This document shows positions 16,369 to 25,488 of a DNA stretch of 64,000 bases, in pieces. The position numbers were made by a program, and so were the translations under genes. The stretch lies in NCBI RefSeq assembly GCF_009796785.1, contig NZ_CP047026.1:3330501-3394500 (forward strand), read 5' to 3'. The stretch is from Polaribacter sp. L3A8 (GTDB lineage: Bacteria; Bacteroidota; Bacteroidia; Flavobacteriales; Flavobacteriaceae). The notes below the pieces were generated by a model. The model worked only from the letters and a program-made list of their open reading frames with translations, searched no databases and was not told where the DNA came from. The first letter of the stretch is position 1, and each line of letters opens with the position of its first letter.

Positions 16369-17910
16369 ATGGCAAAACAAGAAGATCAATTTAAAAAAGT
16401 TTTATCGCACGCTAAAGAATACGGTTATGTTTTTCAGTCTTCTGAAATTTATGATGGTTTAAGTGCGGTTTACGATTATGCTCAAAACGGAGTTGAGCTA
16501 AAGAAAAATATTAGAGATTACTGGTGGAAAGCAATGGTGCAAATGCACGAAAACATTGTGGGTATAGATGCTTCTATTTTAATGCACCCAACAACTTGGA
16601 AAGCTTCTGGGCATGTTGATGCTTTTAACGATCCTTTAATTGACAATAAAGATTCTAAAAAACGTTACAGAGCAGATGTTTTAATTGAAGAGTATTGTGC
16701 TAAAATTGAAGGAAAAATAAATAAAGAAGTTGCTAAAGCAGAAAAACGTTTTGGTGAAAGCTTTAATAAAGAAGAATTTGTTGCAACCAACGGACGTGTT
16801 CTTGGTTATCAAGAAAAAATAAATACAATTTTAGCAAGAATGGGTGCGTCTTTAGAAAAAGAAGACTTAGCCGATGTAAAGTTATTAATTGAAGAATTAG
16901 AAATTGCAGATCCTTTAACAGGTTCTAGAAATTGGACGGATGTAAAACAGTTTAATTTAATGTTTGGTACCAAATTAGGTGCTTCTGCAGAAACTGCAAT
17001 GGATTTATATTTAAGACCAGAAACAGCTCAAGGAATTTTTGTAAATTTCTTAAACGTGCAAAAAACCGGAAGAATGAAAATTCCTTTTGGTATTGCACAA
17101 ACGGGTAAAGCGTTTAGAAACGAAATTGTTGCAAGACAATTTATTTTTAGAATGCGTGAGTTTGAACAAATGGAAATGCAATTTTTTGTAAAACCAGGAA
17201 CTCAAAAAGAATGGTATGATGCTTGGAAAGAAACGCGTTTAAAATGGCATTTATCTTTAGGAATGGGCGCAGAGAACTACCGTTTTCATGATCATGATAA
17301 ATTAGCACATTACGCAGATGCAGCAGCAGATATTGAGTTTAACTTCCCATTCGGGTTTAAAGAATTAGAAGGAATTCATTCTCGTACAGATTTCGATTTA
17401 AAAGCGCATGAAGAATTTTCTGGAAAGAAATTACAGTATTTCGATCATGAAGAAAATAAAAGTTACACACCTTATGTAGTGGAAACTTCTATTGGTTTAG
17501 ATAGAATGTTTTTAGCTGTCTTTTCTCATTCATTACAAGAAGAAGCCTTAGAAAACGGAACTACAAGAACTGTTTTAAAATTACCAGCAGTTTTAGCACC
17601 TTTTAAAGCGGCTATTTTTCCTTTAGTTAAAAAGGATGGTTTGCCAGAAGTAGCTCGTGAAATTATGGATGATTTAAAATGGGATTTTAACGTTTTTTAC
17701 GACGAAAAAGATGCCGTTGGTAAACGTTACAGACGTCAGGATGCAGCAGGAACACCATTTTGTATTACTGTAGATCATGAGACTTTAGAAGATAAATGTG
17801 TTACTATAAGACATAGAGATACAATGGAGCAGAAAAGAGTTGCTATTGCAGATTTAAAAGAAATTATAAAAGCAGAAGTAGCTGTTAAAACTTGGTTACA
17901 GAAAATGTAA
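16369..17910 (+). CDS. glyS: Glycine--tRNA ligase
   Basis: A 513-residue alpha2-type class II glycyl-tRNA synthetase. Visible class II features are motif 1/2 regions (LYLRPETAQGIFVNF, GKAFRNEIVARQFIFRMREFEQMEMQ) and motif 3 (VETSIGLDRMFLAVF). A C-terminal anticodon-binding domain begins near VLAPFKAAIFPL. The frame is open further upstream to a TTG at 16348, but the promoter -7 box lies inside that extension, so ATG 16369 (MAKQEDQF) is the start. It uses the single-chain type, not the alpha2-beta2 type. Confidence 0.96.
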   Translation: MAKQEDQFKKVLSHAKEYGYVFQSSEIYDGLSAVYDYAQNGVELKKNIRDYWWKAMVQMHENIVGIDASILMHPTTWKASGHVDAFNDPLIDNKDSKKRYRADVLIEEYCAKIEGKINKEVAKAEKRFGESFNKEEFVATNGRVLGYQEKINTILARMGASLEKEDLADVKLLIEELEIADPLTGSRNWTDVKQFNLMFGTKLGASAETAMDLYLRPETAQGIFVNFLNVQKTGRMKIPFGIAQTGKAFRNEIVARQFIFRMREFEQMEMQFFVKPGTQKEWYDAWKETRLKWHLSLGMGAENYRFHDHDKLAHYADAAADIEFNFPFGFKELEGIHSRTDFDLKAHEEFSGKKLQYFDHEENKSYTPYVVETSIGLDRMFLAVFSHSLQEEALENGTTRTVLKLPAVLAPFKAAIFPLVKKDGLPEVAREIMDDLKWDFNVFYDEKDAVGKRYRRQDAAGTPFCITVDHETLEDKCVTIRHRDTMEQKRVAIADLKEIIKAEVAVKTWLQKM

Positions 17911-17925
17911 TTAGTTTTTAAGGAT

Positions 17926-17966
17926 AAAAAAAAGCTGAATCTCATTTGAGATTCAGCTTTTTTTTT
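17926..17966. terminator. Bidirectional terminator after glyS
   Basis: AAGCTGAATCTCA pairs with TGAGATTCAGCTT around a TTT loop, with A-run before and T-run after. It lies between the convergent glyS and metal-binding lipoprotein genes. Confidence 0.92.
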
Positions 17967-17984
17967 GCTTTTAAAATATAAATG

Positions 17985-18473
17985 CTATGCCGCTTTTTTA
18001 TCAGCACAACAAGCCATTTTACAGTCTTCTTTACAAAAGGTTGTTCCGTCTTCATCTACAGAGCAACATGCTTTTTCTGTTTCTGAAATAGTTGTTTTAT
18101 TTTGGCAAGTATCTTTACAGGTTTCCGTACAAGTATGTGCTACTTTTTCAGGAGCAATAGAAGCTTTATAAAGTTCTCCGCCAGCAATTCCGCTAACAAA
18201 AGCAACTAAATCTTCTTTAGATGTTGTATTTGCATCAAATGCAATGTTGGCAATACTATCTGTAAAAATTACTTTAGCATCTATAACACCTTCTTTTTTA
18301 GATAATTTAGATTGAATAATTTTTGCACAACCAATTTGGCAAGTCATACCAGAAATTGCTAAAGAAACATTTTGTTTATCAACAGGTAACACTTCTTTTT
18401 TAACTTCACTTTTACAGCCTATTAAAACAAAACAAGCAATTGCAAAAGAAAATAATATTTTTTTAGTCTTCAT
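17985..18473 (-). CDS. Heavy-metal-associated, Cys-rich lipoprotein
   Basis: A 162-residue lipoprotein: signal with lipobox VLIGC (Cys20), then a heavy-metal-associated domain (about 36-105) with SGMTCQIGCAK, a GMTCxxxC variant of the usual GMTCxxC. The C-terminal tail is very Cys-rich (CTETCKDTC, ACCSVDED, CKEDCKMACCADKK; ten Cys in 50 residues). Copper or a similar soft metal is the likely ligand, as in metallochaperones. It is convergent with glyS and has no metal efflux genes beside it, so the metal is not certain. Confidence 0.85.
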   Translation of the reverse strand: MKTKKILFSFAIACFVLIGCKSEVKKEVLPVDKQNVSLAISGMTCQIGCAKIIQSKLSKKEGVIDAKVIFTDSIANIAFDANTTSKEDLVAFVSGIAGGELYKASIAPEKVAHTCTETCKDTCQNKTTISETEKACCSVDEDGTTFCKEDCKMACCADKKAA

Positions 18474-18634
18474 AAAAATAGATTTAGAATATAAAATTTT
18501 AGTTTAAAAATTAATTTTGATAAACCATCAAAGTATTTGCATCAGATTCGGTTATAAAATTATTATGCAAATTTATCAATAAAAGCATTGACTTTTAAAG
18601 TTTTGTCGGACTTTTACATAATATTTTATAGTAA

Positions 18635-19510
18635 ATGAACAATCAACAAAAAAAATGGTTTTATCTTATTATCCTTTCAATAGTTTGGGGTAGTTCTTTT
18701 ATTTTAATGAAAAAAGCACTTTTAGGTGTAACTCCTGTTCAATTAGGAGCATTAAGAATGATTTTTACAGCTGTTTTTTTACTTTCTGTAGCTTTTCCAT
18801 CCATCAAGAAAATTAAAAAGAAACATTGGAAATACATTATTTATACAGCACTTGCAGGTACATTTATACCTGGTTTTCTATTTGCTTTTGCAATTACGAG
18901 TATCGATAGTTCTATTGTGTCTATTCTAAATTCATTTACCCCTTTTAATACTTTAATTTTTGGAGCTTTAGTTTTTGGTTTTGCGTTTAAGAAAGCACAA
19001 TTGTTTGGAATTTTAATTGGTTTGATAGGGACTTTAATCTTGATACTAAAAGGTGCCGATGTGAACTCAAATCAGAATTACTGGTATGCTTTATTGGTTA
19101 TTATTGCTTCTGTAGGTTATGCCCTTAATGCGAATATGGTAAAAAAATATTTACACGATTTAGATGCTTTGGCTATTACAACGGGTAATTTTTTATTATT
19201 GATTATTCCTGCAATCATTGTTTTAAGTTTTACAGATTTCTTTACTACGTTTGATGTTAAGAATGAAGTTTTAATGCATTCTTTAGGGTATTTGGCAATT
19301 TTATCTGTGGTAGGCACAGGTGTTGCAAAAACTATTTACAATAAATTAGTACAAATTTCAGACCCTGTTTTTTCATCTTCTGTAACGTATTTAATTCCTT
19401 TAGTAGCTATTTTCTGGGGAGTGTTAGATGGCGAAAAGTTAAGTTTAATTCAGGTTTTAGGAGGTGTAATTGTGCTTTTGGGAGTTTACTTTGTAAATAA
19501 GAAGAAGTAG
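18635..19510 (+). CDS. EamA/DMT family transporter
   Basis: A 291-residue membrane protein with ten predicted TM segments in two EamA repeats. The repeat starts are recognisable (IVWGSSFILMKKALLGVTPVQ near the N-terminus and VIIASVGYALNANMVKK in the middle), as is the end motif DPVFSSSVTYLIPLVAIFWG. The family exports or imports metabolites such as amino acids; the substrate cannot be inferred from the neighbours. Confidence 0.9.
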   Translation: MNNQQKKWFYLIILSIVWGSSFILMKKALLGVTPVQLGALRMIFTAVFLLSVAFPSIKKIKKKHWKYIIYTALAGTFIPGFLFAFAITSIDSSIVSILNSFTPFNTLIFGALVFGFAFKKAQLFGILIGLIGTLILILKGADVNSNQNYWYALLVIIASVGYALNANMVKKYLHDLDALAITTGNFLLLIIPAIIVLSFTDFFTTFDVKNEVLMHSLGYLAILSVVGTGVAKTIYNKLVQISDPVFSSSVTYLIPLVAIFWGVLDGEKLSLIQVLGGVIVLLGVYFVNKKK

Positions 19511-19569
19511 TTTTTTATAAATAAAAGGTATGCTCTTGATTTTGATAGAATTATTTATGAAAAGTATAT

Positions 19570-19599
19570 TGTAACGTATTAAAAAAGATGTATATTTGC
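19570..19599 (+). promoter_or_regulatory. Consensus promoter of rplU-rpmA
   Basis: TTG (19570-19572), 19-base spacer, TATATTTG (19592-19599): an exact consensus match. The leader to the rplU ATG (19658) is about 50 bases and contains TCATTAGGAATATGC, which could hold a regulatory structure. Confidence 0.9.
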
Positions 19600-19657
19600 A
19601 CCCGCATTTTCATTAGGAATATGCAAAATAATTAGTAATAAACGCAAAACAAATAGT

Positions 19658-20281
19658 ATGTACGCAATCGTAGAGATGGCAGGGCAGCAGTTTAAAGTTG
19701 CAAAAGACCAAAAAGTATACGTTCACCGTTTACAAGGAGAAGTAGGATCAAAAGTTACTTTTGATAACGTTCTTTTACTTGATGAAAAAGGGAATGTAAC
19801 AATTGGCGCCCCAGCTATAGAAGGAGCTTCAGTAACAGCTCAAATTTTAAGTCACTTAAAAGGTGATAAAGTAATCGTTTTCAAGAAGAAAAGAAGAAAA
19901 GGTTATATTAAGAAAAACGGACACAGACAATTTTTAAGCGAGATTCTTATTGAATCTATTGCTGCTTCAGGTAGTAAAAAAGCTGCTCCAAAGGCAACTA
20001 AAGCTGCTCCAAAGAAATCTGCTAAAGCAGACGACTTAAAGAAAATTGAAGGTGCTGGACCTAAAGCTGCAGAAGCTTTAGTAGGTGCAGGGTTAGATAC
20101 TTTTGCAAAAGTGGCAAAAGCTGATCCAGCAAAATTGAGTGAAATCTTAACAGAAGCTAGTTCTAGATTATCTCATATCGTAACAACTACTTGGCCAAAG
20201 CAAGCTGGTTTAGCTGCAGAAGGTAAGTGGGATGAATTAAAAGAATTACAAGATAGATTAGACGGGGGTATTGAAAAATAA
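19658..20281 (+). CDS. rplU: 50S ribosomal protein L21 with C-terminal HhH extension
   Basis: The first 103 residues are L21 ([20 protein letters not shown] ... [15 protein letters not shown]), a 23S rRNA-binding protein. A basic Ala/Lys linker (about 104-125, [16 protein letters not shown]) leads to a second domain (126-207) with helix-hairpin-helix features ([19 protein letters not shown]). At 207 residues it is twice the usual L21 length. This fusion is known in Bacteroidota; what the extra domain does is not established. It is followed by rpmA in one operon. Confidence 0.95.
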   Translation: MYAIVEMAGQQFKVAKDQKVYVHRLQGEVGSKVTFDNVLLLDEKGNVTIGAPAIEGASVTAQILSHLKGDKVIVFKKKRRKGYIKKNGHRQFLSEILIESIAASGSKKAAPKATKAAPKKSAKADDLKKIEGAGPKAAEALVGAGLDTFAKVAKADPAKLSEILTEASSRLSHIVTTTWPKQAGLAAEGKWDELKELQDRLDGGIEK

Positions 20282-20321
20282 TTCCTAATAATTTAACTTT
20301 AACCTATAAAAACTCAATAAC

Positions 20322-20582
20322 ATGGCACATAAAAAAGGTGTAGGTAGTTCGAAGAATGGTAGAGAATCAGAATCGAAACGTCTAGGTGTAAAAATATTTG
20401 GTGGACAAGCTGCAATTGCAGGGAACATTATTGTTCGTCAAAGAGGAACAACTCACAATCCAGGAGAAAACGTTTACATGGGTAAAGATCATACTTTACA
20501 TGCAAAGGTTGACGGTGTTGTAGAATTCCGTAAGAAAAAAGATAACAGATCTTATGTTTCTATAACTCCTTTTGAAGTTTAA
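20322..20582 (+). CDS. rpmA: 50S ribosomal protein L27
   Basis: An 86-residue L27 with the conserved start [20 protein letters not shown], which reaches the peptidyl transferase centre, and [24 protein letters not shown]. No N-terminal cleavage extension of the Firmicutes type is present. It follows rplU after 40 bases and ends at a strong terminator. Confidence 0.97.
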   Translation: MAHKKGVGSSKNGRESESKRLGVKIFGGQAAIAGNIIVRQRGTTHNPGENVYMGKDHTLHAKVDGVVEFRKKKDNRSYVSITPFEV

Positions 20583-20603
20583 GAAATTAAGACTATTATA
20601 ATT

Positions 20604-20638
20604 AAAACGCTCAAACAATTCTGTTTGAGCGTTTTTTT
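20604..20638 (+). terminator. Terminator of rplU-rpmA
   Basis: AAAACGCTCAAACA (20604-20617) pairs with TGTTTGAGCGTTTT (20622-20635) around an ATTC loop, followed by more T. Confidence 0.92.
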
Positions 20639-20676
20639 ATGCTTCTAATTTAGGTTGAATTTGTACTTTTACATTA

Positions 20677-21909
20677 ATGAAATTTTTATACAACATACTC
20701 GTTTTCAAAGCCTCTGTTTTATTGCCGTTAGTGGTACTATTCAGTAAGAAAATAAAACTTTTTGTAGCTGGCAGAAAAGAAATCTTTTCTAAAATAGCTG
20801 CATTAAAGAATTCTGAAACTATTTGGTTTCATGCAGCTTCTTTAGGTGAATTTGAGCAAGCAAGACCTATTATAGAAGAAATAAAGGCTAATTATCCTGC
20901 TTATAAAATACTAGTTACTTTCTTTTCTCCATCTGGTTATGAAATTAGAAAGAATTACAACTTAGCAGATGTGGTTTGTTATTTGCCTTTAGATTCAAAA
21001 TCGAATGCCAAAAAGTTTATTGAAACTGTAAATCCTAAATTGGCAGTTTTTATAAAGTATGAATTTTGGCCAAATCTTTTAAACGAATTAAAACAAAAAG
21101 AAATTCCTACCATTTTAGTCTCAGGTATTTTAAGAGAAAAACAACTCTTCTTTAAAAGTTATGGTGGTTTTATGAGAGATTCATTAAAAGCTTTCCATCA
21201 CTTTTTTGTGCAGGATGAAAACTCTAAAAAGTTACTAAGCTCAATTAATTTTAATAATGTAACTGTTGCTGGTGATACCCGTTTTGATAGAGTTTCTAAG
21301 ATTTTAGAACAAAATAACTCACTCTATTTTATCAACCAGTTTAAAGACGGTAAATATACTGTTGTTGCAGGCAGTACGTGGCAAGAAGATGAAGCGTTGT
21401 TGGTAAATTATATCAATAATAATGCATCCGAAGATGAGAAATTTATTATTGCGCCTCACAATATTAAACAAGAAGCAATTTTAGAACTACAGAAATCTAT
21501 CAACAAAAAAACTGTTTTATATTCAGCTAAAGCTGATAAAAATTTATCAGAATACAGCGTTTTTATTATTGATACGATTGGTATTTTAACCAAAATATAT
21601 GCAGCAGCAGATCTTGCGTATGTTGGTGGAGGTTTAAAAACAGGTTTACATAATATTTTAGAACCTGCAACTTTCGGAATTCCTGTAGTGATTGGAGATA
21701 AATACGACAAATTTAAAGAAGCCGTAGATTTGGTTAAGATAGGAGGTTGTATTTCTATTAAAAACCAAGAAGAATTTACAACGAATTTCATCAACCTAAA
21801 AGAAGATGAGAATTTTAGAAAGTTAACAGGAGTTATCAATAAAAGATATATTGCCGATAATCTTAAGGCTACAAAATTAATTATGAATTATTTAGAGGAT
21901 AAACTTTAG
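20677..21909 (+). CDS. waaA: 3-deoxy-D-manno-octulosonic acid transferase
   Basis: A 410-residue Kdo transferase that adds Kdo to lipid A precursor at the inner membrane. An N-terminal anchor segment is present, then FHAASLGEFEQARP with the conserved Glu58 as general base. FFSPSGYEI, KYEFWPNLL and SGILREKQ are family blocks, and the donor-side domain carries YVGGGLKTGLHNILEPATFGIPVVIG. The length is close to the usual 420. It has no LPS gene cluster around it. Confidence 0.94.
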   Translation: MKFLYNILVFKASVLLPLVVLFSKKIKLFVAGRKEIFSKIAALKNSETIWFHAASLGEFEQARPIIEEIKANYPAYKILVTFFSPSGYEIRKNYNLADVVCYLPLDSKSNAKKFIETVNPKLAVFIKYEFWPNLLNELKQKEIPTILVSGILREKQLFFKSYGGFMRDSLKAFHHFFVQDENSKKLLSSINFNNVTVAGDTRFDRVSKILEQNNSLYFINQFKDGKYTVVAGSTWQEDEALLVNYINNNASEDEKFIIAPHNIKQEAILELQKSINKKTVLYSAKADKNLSEYSVFIIDTIGILTKIYAAADLAYVGGGLKTGLHNILEPATFGIPVVIGDKYDKFKEAVDLVKIGGCISIKNQEEFTTNFINLKEDENFRKLTGVINKRYIADNLKATKLIMNYLEDKL

Positions 21910-21962
21910 ATGAATATCAGTTCGATTAATTTTGATTTTTATCAGAATCGTATCGAGAATAA

Positions 21963-22532
21963 ATGAAAGAAATTATGAATTTTATATTACAACCTTGGGC
22001 TTGGTATGTTGGAGGACCATTAATAGCAATTTCGCTGTTATTGTATTTCTATTTTGGTAGAAATTTTGGTGCTTCTACAAATTTTGACACACTTTGTACC
22101 ATGGCGGGGGCAGGAAAAGTATCAGATTATTTTAAGAAAGATTGGAAAGATCGTGATTTTGCTTTGATGTTTGTAGTTGGGTTAATTATTGGTGGTGTTA
22201 TTTCTGCTAAGTATTTAATTCCGAATCAAGCAGTAGATTTAAATCCTAAAACGGTGCAAGAACTTACAGATTTAGGGTTTTCGAATGTTGGGAATCAATA
22301 TTTTCCTGATGAAATTTTTGGAGCAGAATCATTCTTATCAATCAAAGGGTTTTTAATTCTTTTGGTATCAGGAATCTTTGTTGGTTTCGGAACTCGTTAT
22401 GCAGGCGGTTGTACTTCTGGTCATGCAATTACTGGGTTAAGTAATTTAGAATTACCGTCTTTATTAGCAGTAATTGGCTTTTTTATTGGCGGAATGATTG
22501 CCACTTGGTTTATAATTCCAATTTTATTTTAG
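21963..22532 (+). CDS. YeeE/YedE family transporter, part 1
   Basis: A 189-residue membrane protein with about five TM segments of the YeeE/YedE (sulfur transport, DUF395) family. The signature RYAGGCTSGHAITGLS with its Cys is visible near residue 148. Such proteins import thiosulfate or other sulfur species. It pairs with the shorter YedE-like gene at 22625; together they resemble a split two-half transporter. The next gene is moaA. Sulfur is needed for the molybdopterin dithiolene, so a link is plausible but inferred. Confidence 0.88.
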   Translation: MKEIMNFILQPWAWYVGGPLIAISLLLYFYFGRNFGASTNFDTLCTMAGAGKVSDYFKKDWKDRDFALMFVVGLIIGGVISAKYLIPNQAVDLNPKTVQELTDLGFSNVGNQYFPDEIFGAESFLSIKGFLILLVSGIFVGFGTRYAGGCTSGHAITGLSNLELPSLLAVIGFFIGGMIATWFIIPILF

Positions 22533-22570
22533 CCAATAATTGACATTAAACAAAAATAATTATGTTCAAT

Positions 22571-22598
22571 TTGTCTCTTCGAGTGCAGTGGAGAAGTT
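22571..22598. repeat. Fragment of a palindromic repeat
   Basis: TTGTCTCTTCGAGTGCAGTG followed by GAGAAGTT resembles the left-arm words of the palindromic elements at 25346-25477 and 25784-25915 (CTTCTCG, TTCGAGTG). It sits between the two YeeE/YedE genes and looks like a relic half copy. Confidence 0.5.
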
Positions 22599-22624
22599 AA
22601 TTGAAAATTTAAAATATATTCAAA

Positions 22625-23038
22625 ATGAAAAATATCAAATTCTTACTATTAGGAATCTTTTTTGCCATTGTATTGAGTAAAAGTGAAGCCATTTCTTGGT
22701 ATCGTTTTTACGAAATGTTTAAGTTTCAATCTTTTCATATGTTTGGAATTATTGGAGGAGCTGTTGTAATTTCTATGGTTTTTATGCAGTTGTTTAAAAA
22801 AGGAATTATAAAAGATATTAAAGGAAATAAAATTATACCAAAACCGAAAGAAAAAGGTTTTATAAGAACTATTTTAGGAGGAACATTTTTTGGCTTAGGT
22901 TGGGGAATATCCGGAGCCTGTGCTGCACCTATTTTTGTAATTCTTGGCTTTAAATTAATACCTGCTTTAATTTTATTATTTGGTGCACTTTTAGGTGCCT
23001 TTATTTATGGAATTTTAAGTAAAAAACTACCCAACTAA
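22625..23038 (+). CDS. YedE-like transporter, part 2 (DUF6691 type)
   Basis: A 137-residue protein with four TM segments and the second-half signature GLGWGISGACAAPIFVILG. It is the usual partner of the longer YeeE/YedE protein encoded just upstream. Its TAA stop is immediately followed by the moaA ATG with no gap, so it and moaA are almost certainly on one transcript. Confidence 0.87.
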   Translation: MKNIKFLLLGIFFAIVLSKSEAISWYRFYEMFKFQSFHMFGIIGGAVVISMVFMQLFKKGIIKDIKGNKIIPKPKEKGFIRTILGGTFFGLGWGISGACAAPIFVILGFKLIPALILLFGALLGAFIYGILSKKLPN

Positions 23039-24031
23039 ATGAGTAAATTACTAGACAATTTTGGTCGTCAAATGGAGTATGTACGATTAGCAGTTACAGA
23101 TCGTTGTAATTTGCGTTGCCAGTATTGCATGCCTGCTCACGGAATAGAAATAGTGCCAAGACAAGAGTTATTGACCTTTAAAGAAATGTATCGCTTAATT
23201 AGAGTGTTAACAGAATTGGGGGTTAATAAAGTCCGTTTAACAGGTGGAGAACCTTTTGTACGTAAAGATTTTGTTGGGTTTTTAGAAATGTTGTCTTATA
23301 ATGATCTATTAGAAGCAATTAATATAACCACCAATGGTGCAATGATTTCTAAGCATATTTCTAAAATTGAACAATTAGAAAAGGTGAAAAATATCAATTT
23401 AAGTATTGATAGTTTGCATCGAGAAAAGTTTGCAAAAATTACACGAAGAGATGTTTTTCCGGAGGTTTATAAAACGTTTGAACTCTTAGAAAAAAGTAGT
23501 TTAAATTTAAAGCTAAATGTAGTAGTGCAATCTGGTTTTAATACGGATGAAATTGTAGACTTTGTAAGATTAACAAAAGATAAAAATGTGGCTGTTCGTT
23601 TTATTGAAGAAATGCCTTTTAATGGAAAAGGGCAACGAGAAATGAAAGAAAACTGGACTTTTAATAAGATTTTAAATGAAGTAAAAACGGAGTTTGATGT
23701 AAATGAAATTCAGTCTGAAAAATCATCAACTTCTAGAAATTACCAAATAGACAATCATGTTGGTACTTTTGGAATTATTCCTGCATTTACAAGAACTATT
23801 TGTAACGATTGTAATAGAATTAGAATAACATCTACCGGAACTTTTAAAAATTGTTTGTTTGATGATGGCGTTTTTAACCTTAGAGATTTCATAAGAAAAG
23901 GCGCTTCTAATGACGATTTAAAAGAACTTTTTTTAGGTTTGGTAAAACAGAAGCCAGAAAATGGTTTTATAGCAGAAGCTAATAGAAAAGATGGTGGCGC
24001 TTCTGAAAGTATGAGTACAATTGGAGGATAG
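23039..24031 (+). CDS. moaA: GTP 3',8-cyclase MoaA
   Basis: A 330-residue radical SAM enzyme catalysing the first step of molybdenum cofactor synthesis. The N-terminal 4Fe-4S motif is Cys23-x3-Cys27-x2-Cys30 (DRCNLRCQYCMP). The second cluster is CNDCNRIRITSTGTFKNC near the C-terminus, and the chain ends in Gly-Gly (MSTIGG), needed for catalysis. RLTGGEPFVRKD is the SAM-contact block. It starts directly after the YedE-like gene. Confidence 0.97.
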   Translation: MSKLLDNFGRQMEYVRLAVTDRCNLRCQYCMPAHGIEIVPRQELLTFKEMYRLIRVLTELGVNKVRLTGGEPFVRKDFVGFLEMLSYNDLLEAINITTNGAMISKHISKIEQLEKVKNINLSIDSLHREKFAKITRRDVFPEVYKTFELLEKSSLNLKLNVVVQSGFNTDEIVDFVRLTKDKNVAVRFIEEMPFNGKGQREMKENWTFNKILNEVKTEFDVNEIQSEKSSTSRNYQIDNHVGTFGIIPAFTRTICNDCNRIRITSTGTFKNCLFDDGVFNLRDFIRKGASNDDLKELFLGLVKQKPENGFIAEANRKDGGASESMSTIGG

Positions 24032-24040
24032 TAAAAGTAT

Positions 24041-24118
24041 AATCGTGTAATTGTTTAAATGTGTAAAACGCTTGAACAATTACACGATTAACCAAATAAA
24101 CAATTACACATTTTATAC
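24041..24118. repeat. Inverted repeat between moaA and moeA
   Basis: AATCGTGTAATTGTT (24041-24055) is exactly complementary to AACAATTACACGATT (24075-24089), a 15-bp stem. A third related word (AACAATTACACATTTTA, from about 24099) can pair with GTGTAATTGTTT instead, so two mutually exclusive hairpins are possible. Neither is followed by a T-run. Confidence 0.8.
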
Positions 24119-24120
24119 AA

Positions 24121-25308
24121 ATGATTTCAGTAGAAAAAGCTTTAGAAACTGTTTTAAATTCAAGTCGATATTTTGGAATTGAAGAGGTTCCGTTTATAAA
24201 ATCTGTAGGTAGAATTCTAAAAGAAAATATTCTTGCAGATAGAGATTTCCCGCCATTTAATAGAGTTTCTATGGATGGAATTACTATTGACTATACTTCA
24301 TTTAAAAACGGACAAAGAGCTTTTAAAATTGAAGGAATTCAAGCTGCAGGAAACGAGCAAATTTCGTTAAATAATTCAGAGAATTGTATTGAAGTAATGA
24401 CAGGGGCAGTTTTACCAAACAACGCCAACACTGTTATTAGGTACGAAGATGTTACCATAACAAATGGAGTTGCAACGATTACTGTTGATGCAATAAATGA
24501 TGGACAGAATATTCATAATAAAGGAAAAGATGGTAAAGTTGGCGATTTATTAATCGAAGAAAACACCAAAATATCCGCAGCAGAAATAGGCGTGCTAGCA
24601 ACTGTTGGTAAATCTTTTGTAAAAGTAGCAAAACAACCAAAAGTGATGATTGTTTCTACGGGTGATGAATTGGTTGGCGTAGATGAAATTCCGCAAGCAC
24701 ATCAGATTAGAAGAAGTAATGTGTTTACTTTAGTGTCTTTGTTAGAAAGACTGAGTATTCCTTCTGAAACGGCGCATATTACAGATGATAAGCCTGTTTT
24801 AAAATCGAAAATCGAAAACTATTTACAAGAATACGATGTATTACTTTTTAGCGGAGCGGTAAGTAAAGGAAAGTATGATTTTTTACCAGAAGTATTTGAT
24901 GAATTAGCAGTAGAGAAACTGTTTCATAAAATTACACAACGACCAGGGAAACCTTTCTTTTATGGAAAAACAGATGAATGTAATGTCTTCGGTTTTCCTG
25001 GAAACCCGATTTCTACTTTTGTAAACTGTTTGGTATATTTTTATCCTTGGTATTATAAATCAATAGGTTTAGAAGTTGAACAAGAAACTGCAATTTTATC
25101 TACTGAAGTTATTTTTAAACCTAATTTAACGTACTTTTTACAAGTGAAATTAAATTCAGTTTTAGGAGATTTAATAGCAACCCCTATTACCGGAAATGGT
25201 TCTGGAGATTTAGCAAGTTTGGTAAAAACAGATGCTTTTATTCAGTTACCAAATGATAAAGCTGAATTTAAAAAAGGAGAAGTTTTTCCTGTAATAAGAT
25301 ATAGATAA
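24121..25308 (+). CDS. moeA: Molybdopterin molybdenumtransferase MoeA
   Basis: A 395-residue MoeA that inserts molybdate into adenylated molybdopterin. Domain order is normal: N-terminal dimer domain with DRDFPPFNRVSMDGI, VMTGAVLPNNANTVIRYED, the MogA-like domain with VMIVSTGDELV and LLFSGAVSKGKYDFLPEV, then FGFPGNPISTFV and a C-terminal beta domain. In the usual GGVSxGxxD block the first Gly-Gly is replaced by SGA, a small change. It is separated from moaA by an inverted repeat. Confidence 0.95.
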   Translation: MISVEKALETVLNSSRYFGIEEVPFIKSVGRILKENILADRDFPPFNRVSMDGITIDYTSFKNGQRAFKIEGIQAAGNEQISLNNSENCIEVMTGAVLPNNANTVIRYEDVTITNGVATITVDAINDGQNIHNKGKDGKVGDLLIEENTKISAAEIGVLATVGKSFVKVAKQPKVMIVSTGDELVGVDEIPQAHQIRRSNVFTLVSLLERLSIPSETAHITDDKPVLKSKIENYLQEYDVLLFSGAVSKGKYDFLPEVFDELAVEKLFHKITQRPGKPFFYGKTDECNVFGFPGNPISTFVNCLVYFYPWYYKSIGLEVEQETAILSTEVIFKPNLTYFLQVKLNSVLGDLIATPITGNGSGDLASLVKTDAFIQLPNDKAEFKKGEVFPVIRYR

Positions 25309-25345
25309 ACATTATTATTGGATGATTTTATTGAGAAATAGTGAG

Positions 25346-25477
25346 AAACTTCTCGATACAAAATTCTATAAAAAAGAATTTCACTCGAAGTGACAGTGTG
25401 TATTTTAGAATGTTTAAAACGTATTGTCAGTTCGAGTGAATTTTGAGGGACGAGAAATTTGTATCGAGAACATTTTA
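25346..25477. repeat. Palindromic element, copy 1 (left of GIY-YIG gene)
   Basis: Outer arms TTCTCGATACAAA and TTTGTATCGAGAA enclose an inner inverted repeat TCACTCGAAGTGACA / TGTCAGTTCGAGTGA (15 bp with one mismatch). The whole unit is about 132 bases and can fold as a nested cruciform. Copy 2 at 25784-25915 is nearly identical and in the same orientation. Confidence 0.9.
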
Positions 25478-25488
25478 AAATTTAAAAA

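Noticed and set aside
17965..18171. Plus-strand frame of 68 codons opposite the Cys-rich lipoprotein
   Set aside because: It overlaps the real minus-strand gene fully, starts within the terminator and has no recognisable features.
18568..18575. TAAATTTG box as promoter of the metal-binding lipoprotein
   Set aside because: It is about 95 bases from the start and has no TTG at the right distance, so it was not listed.
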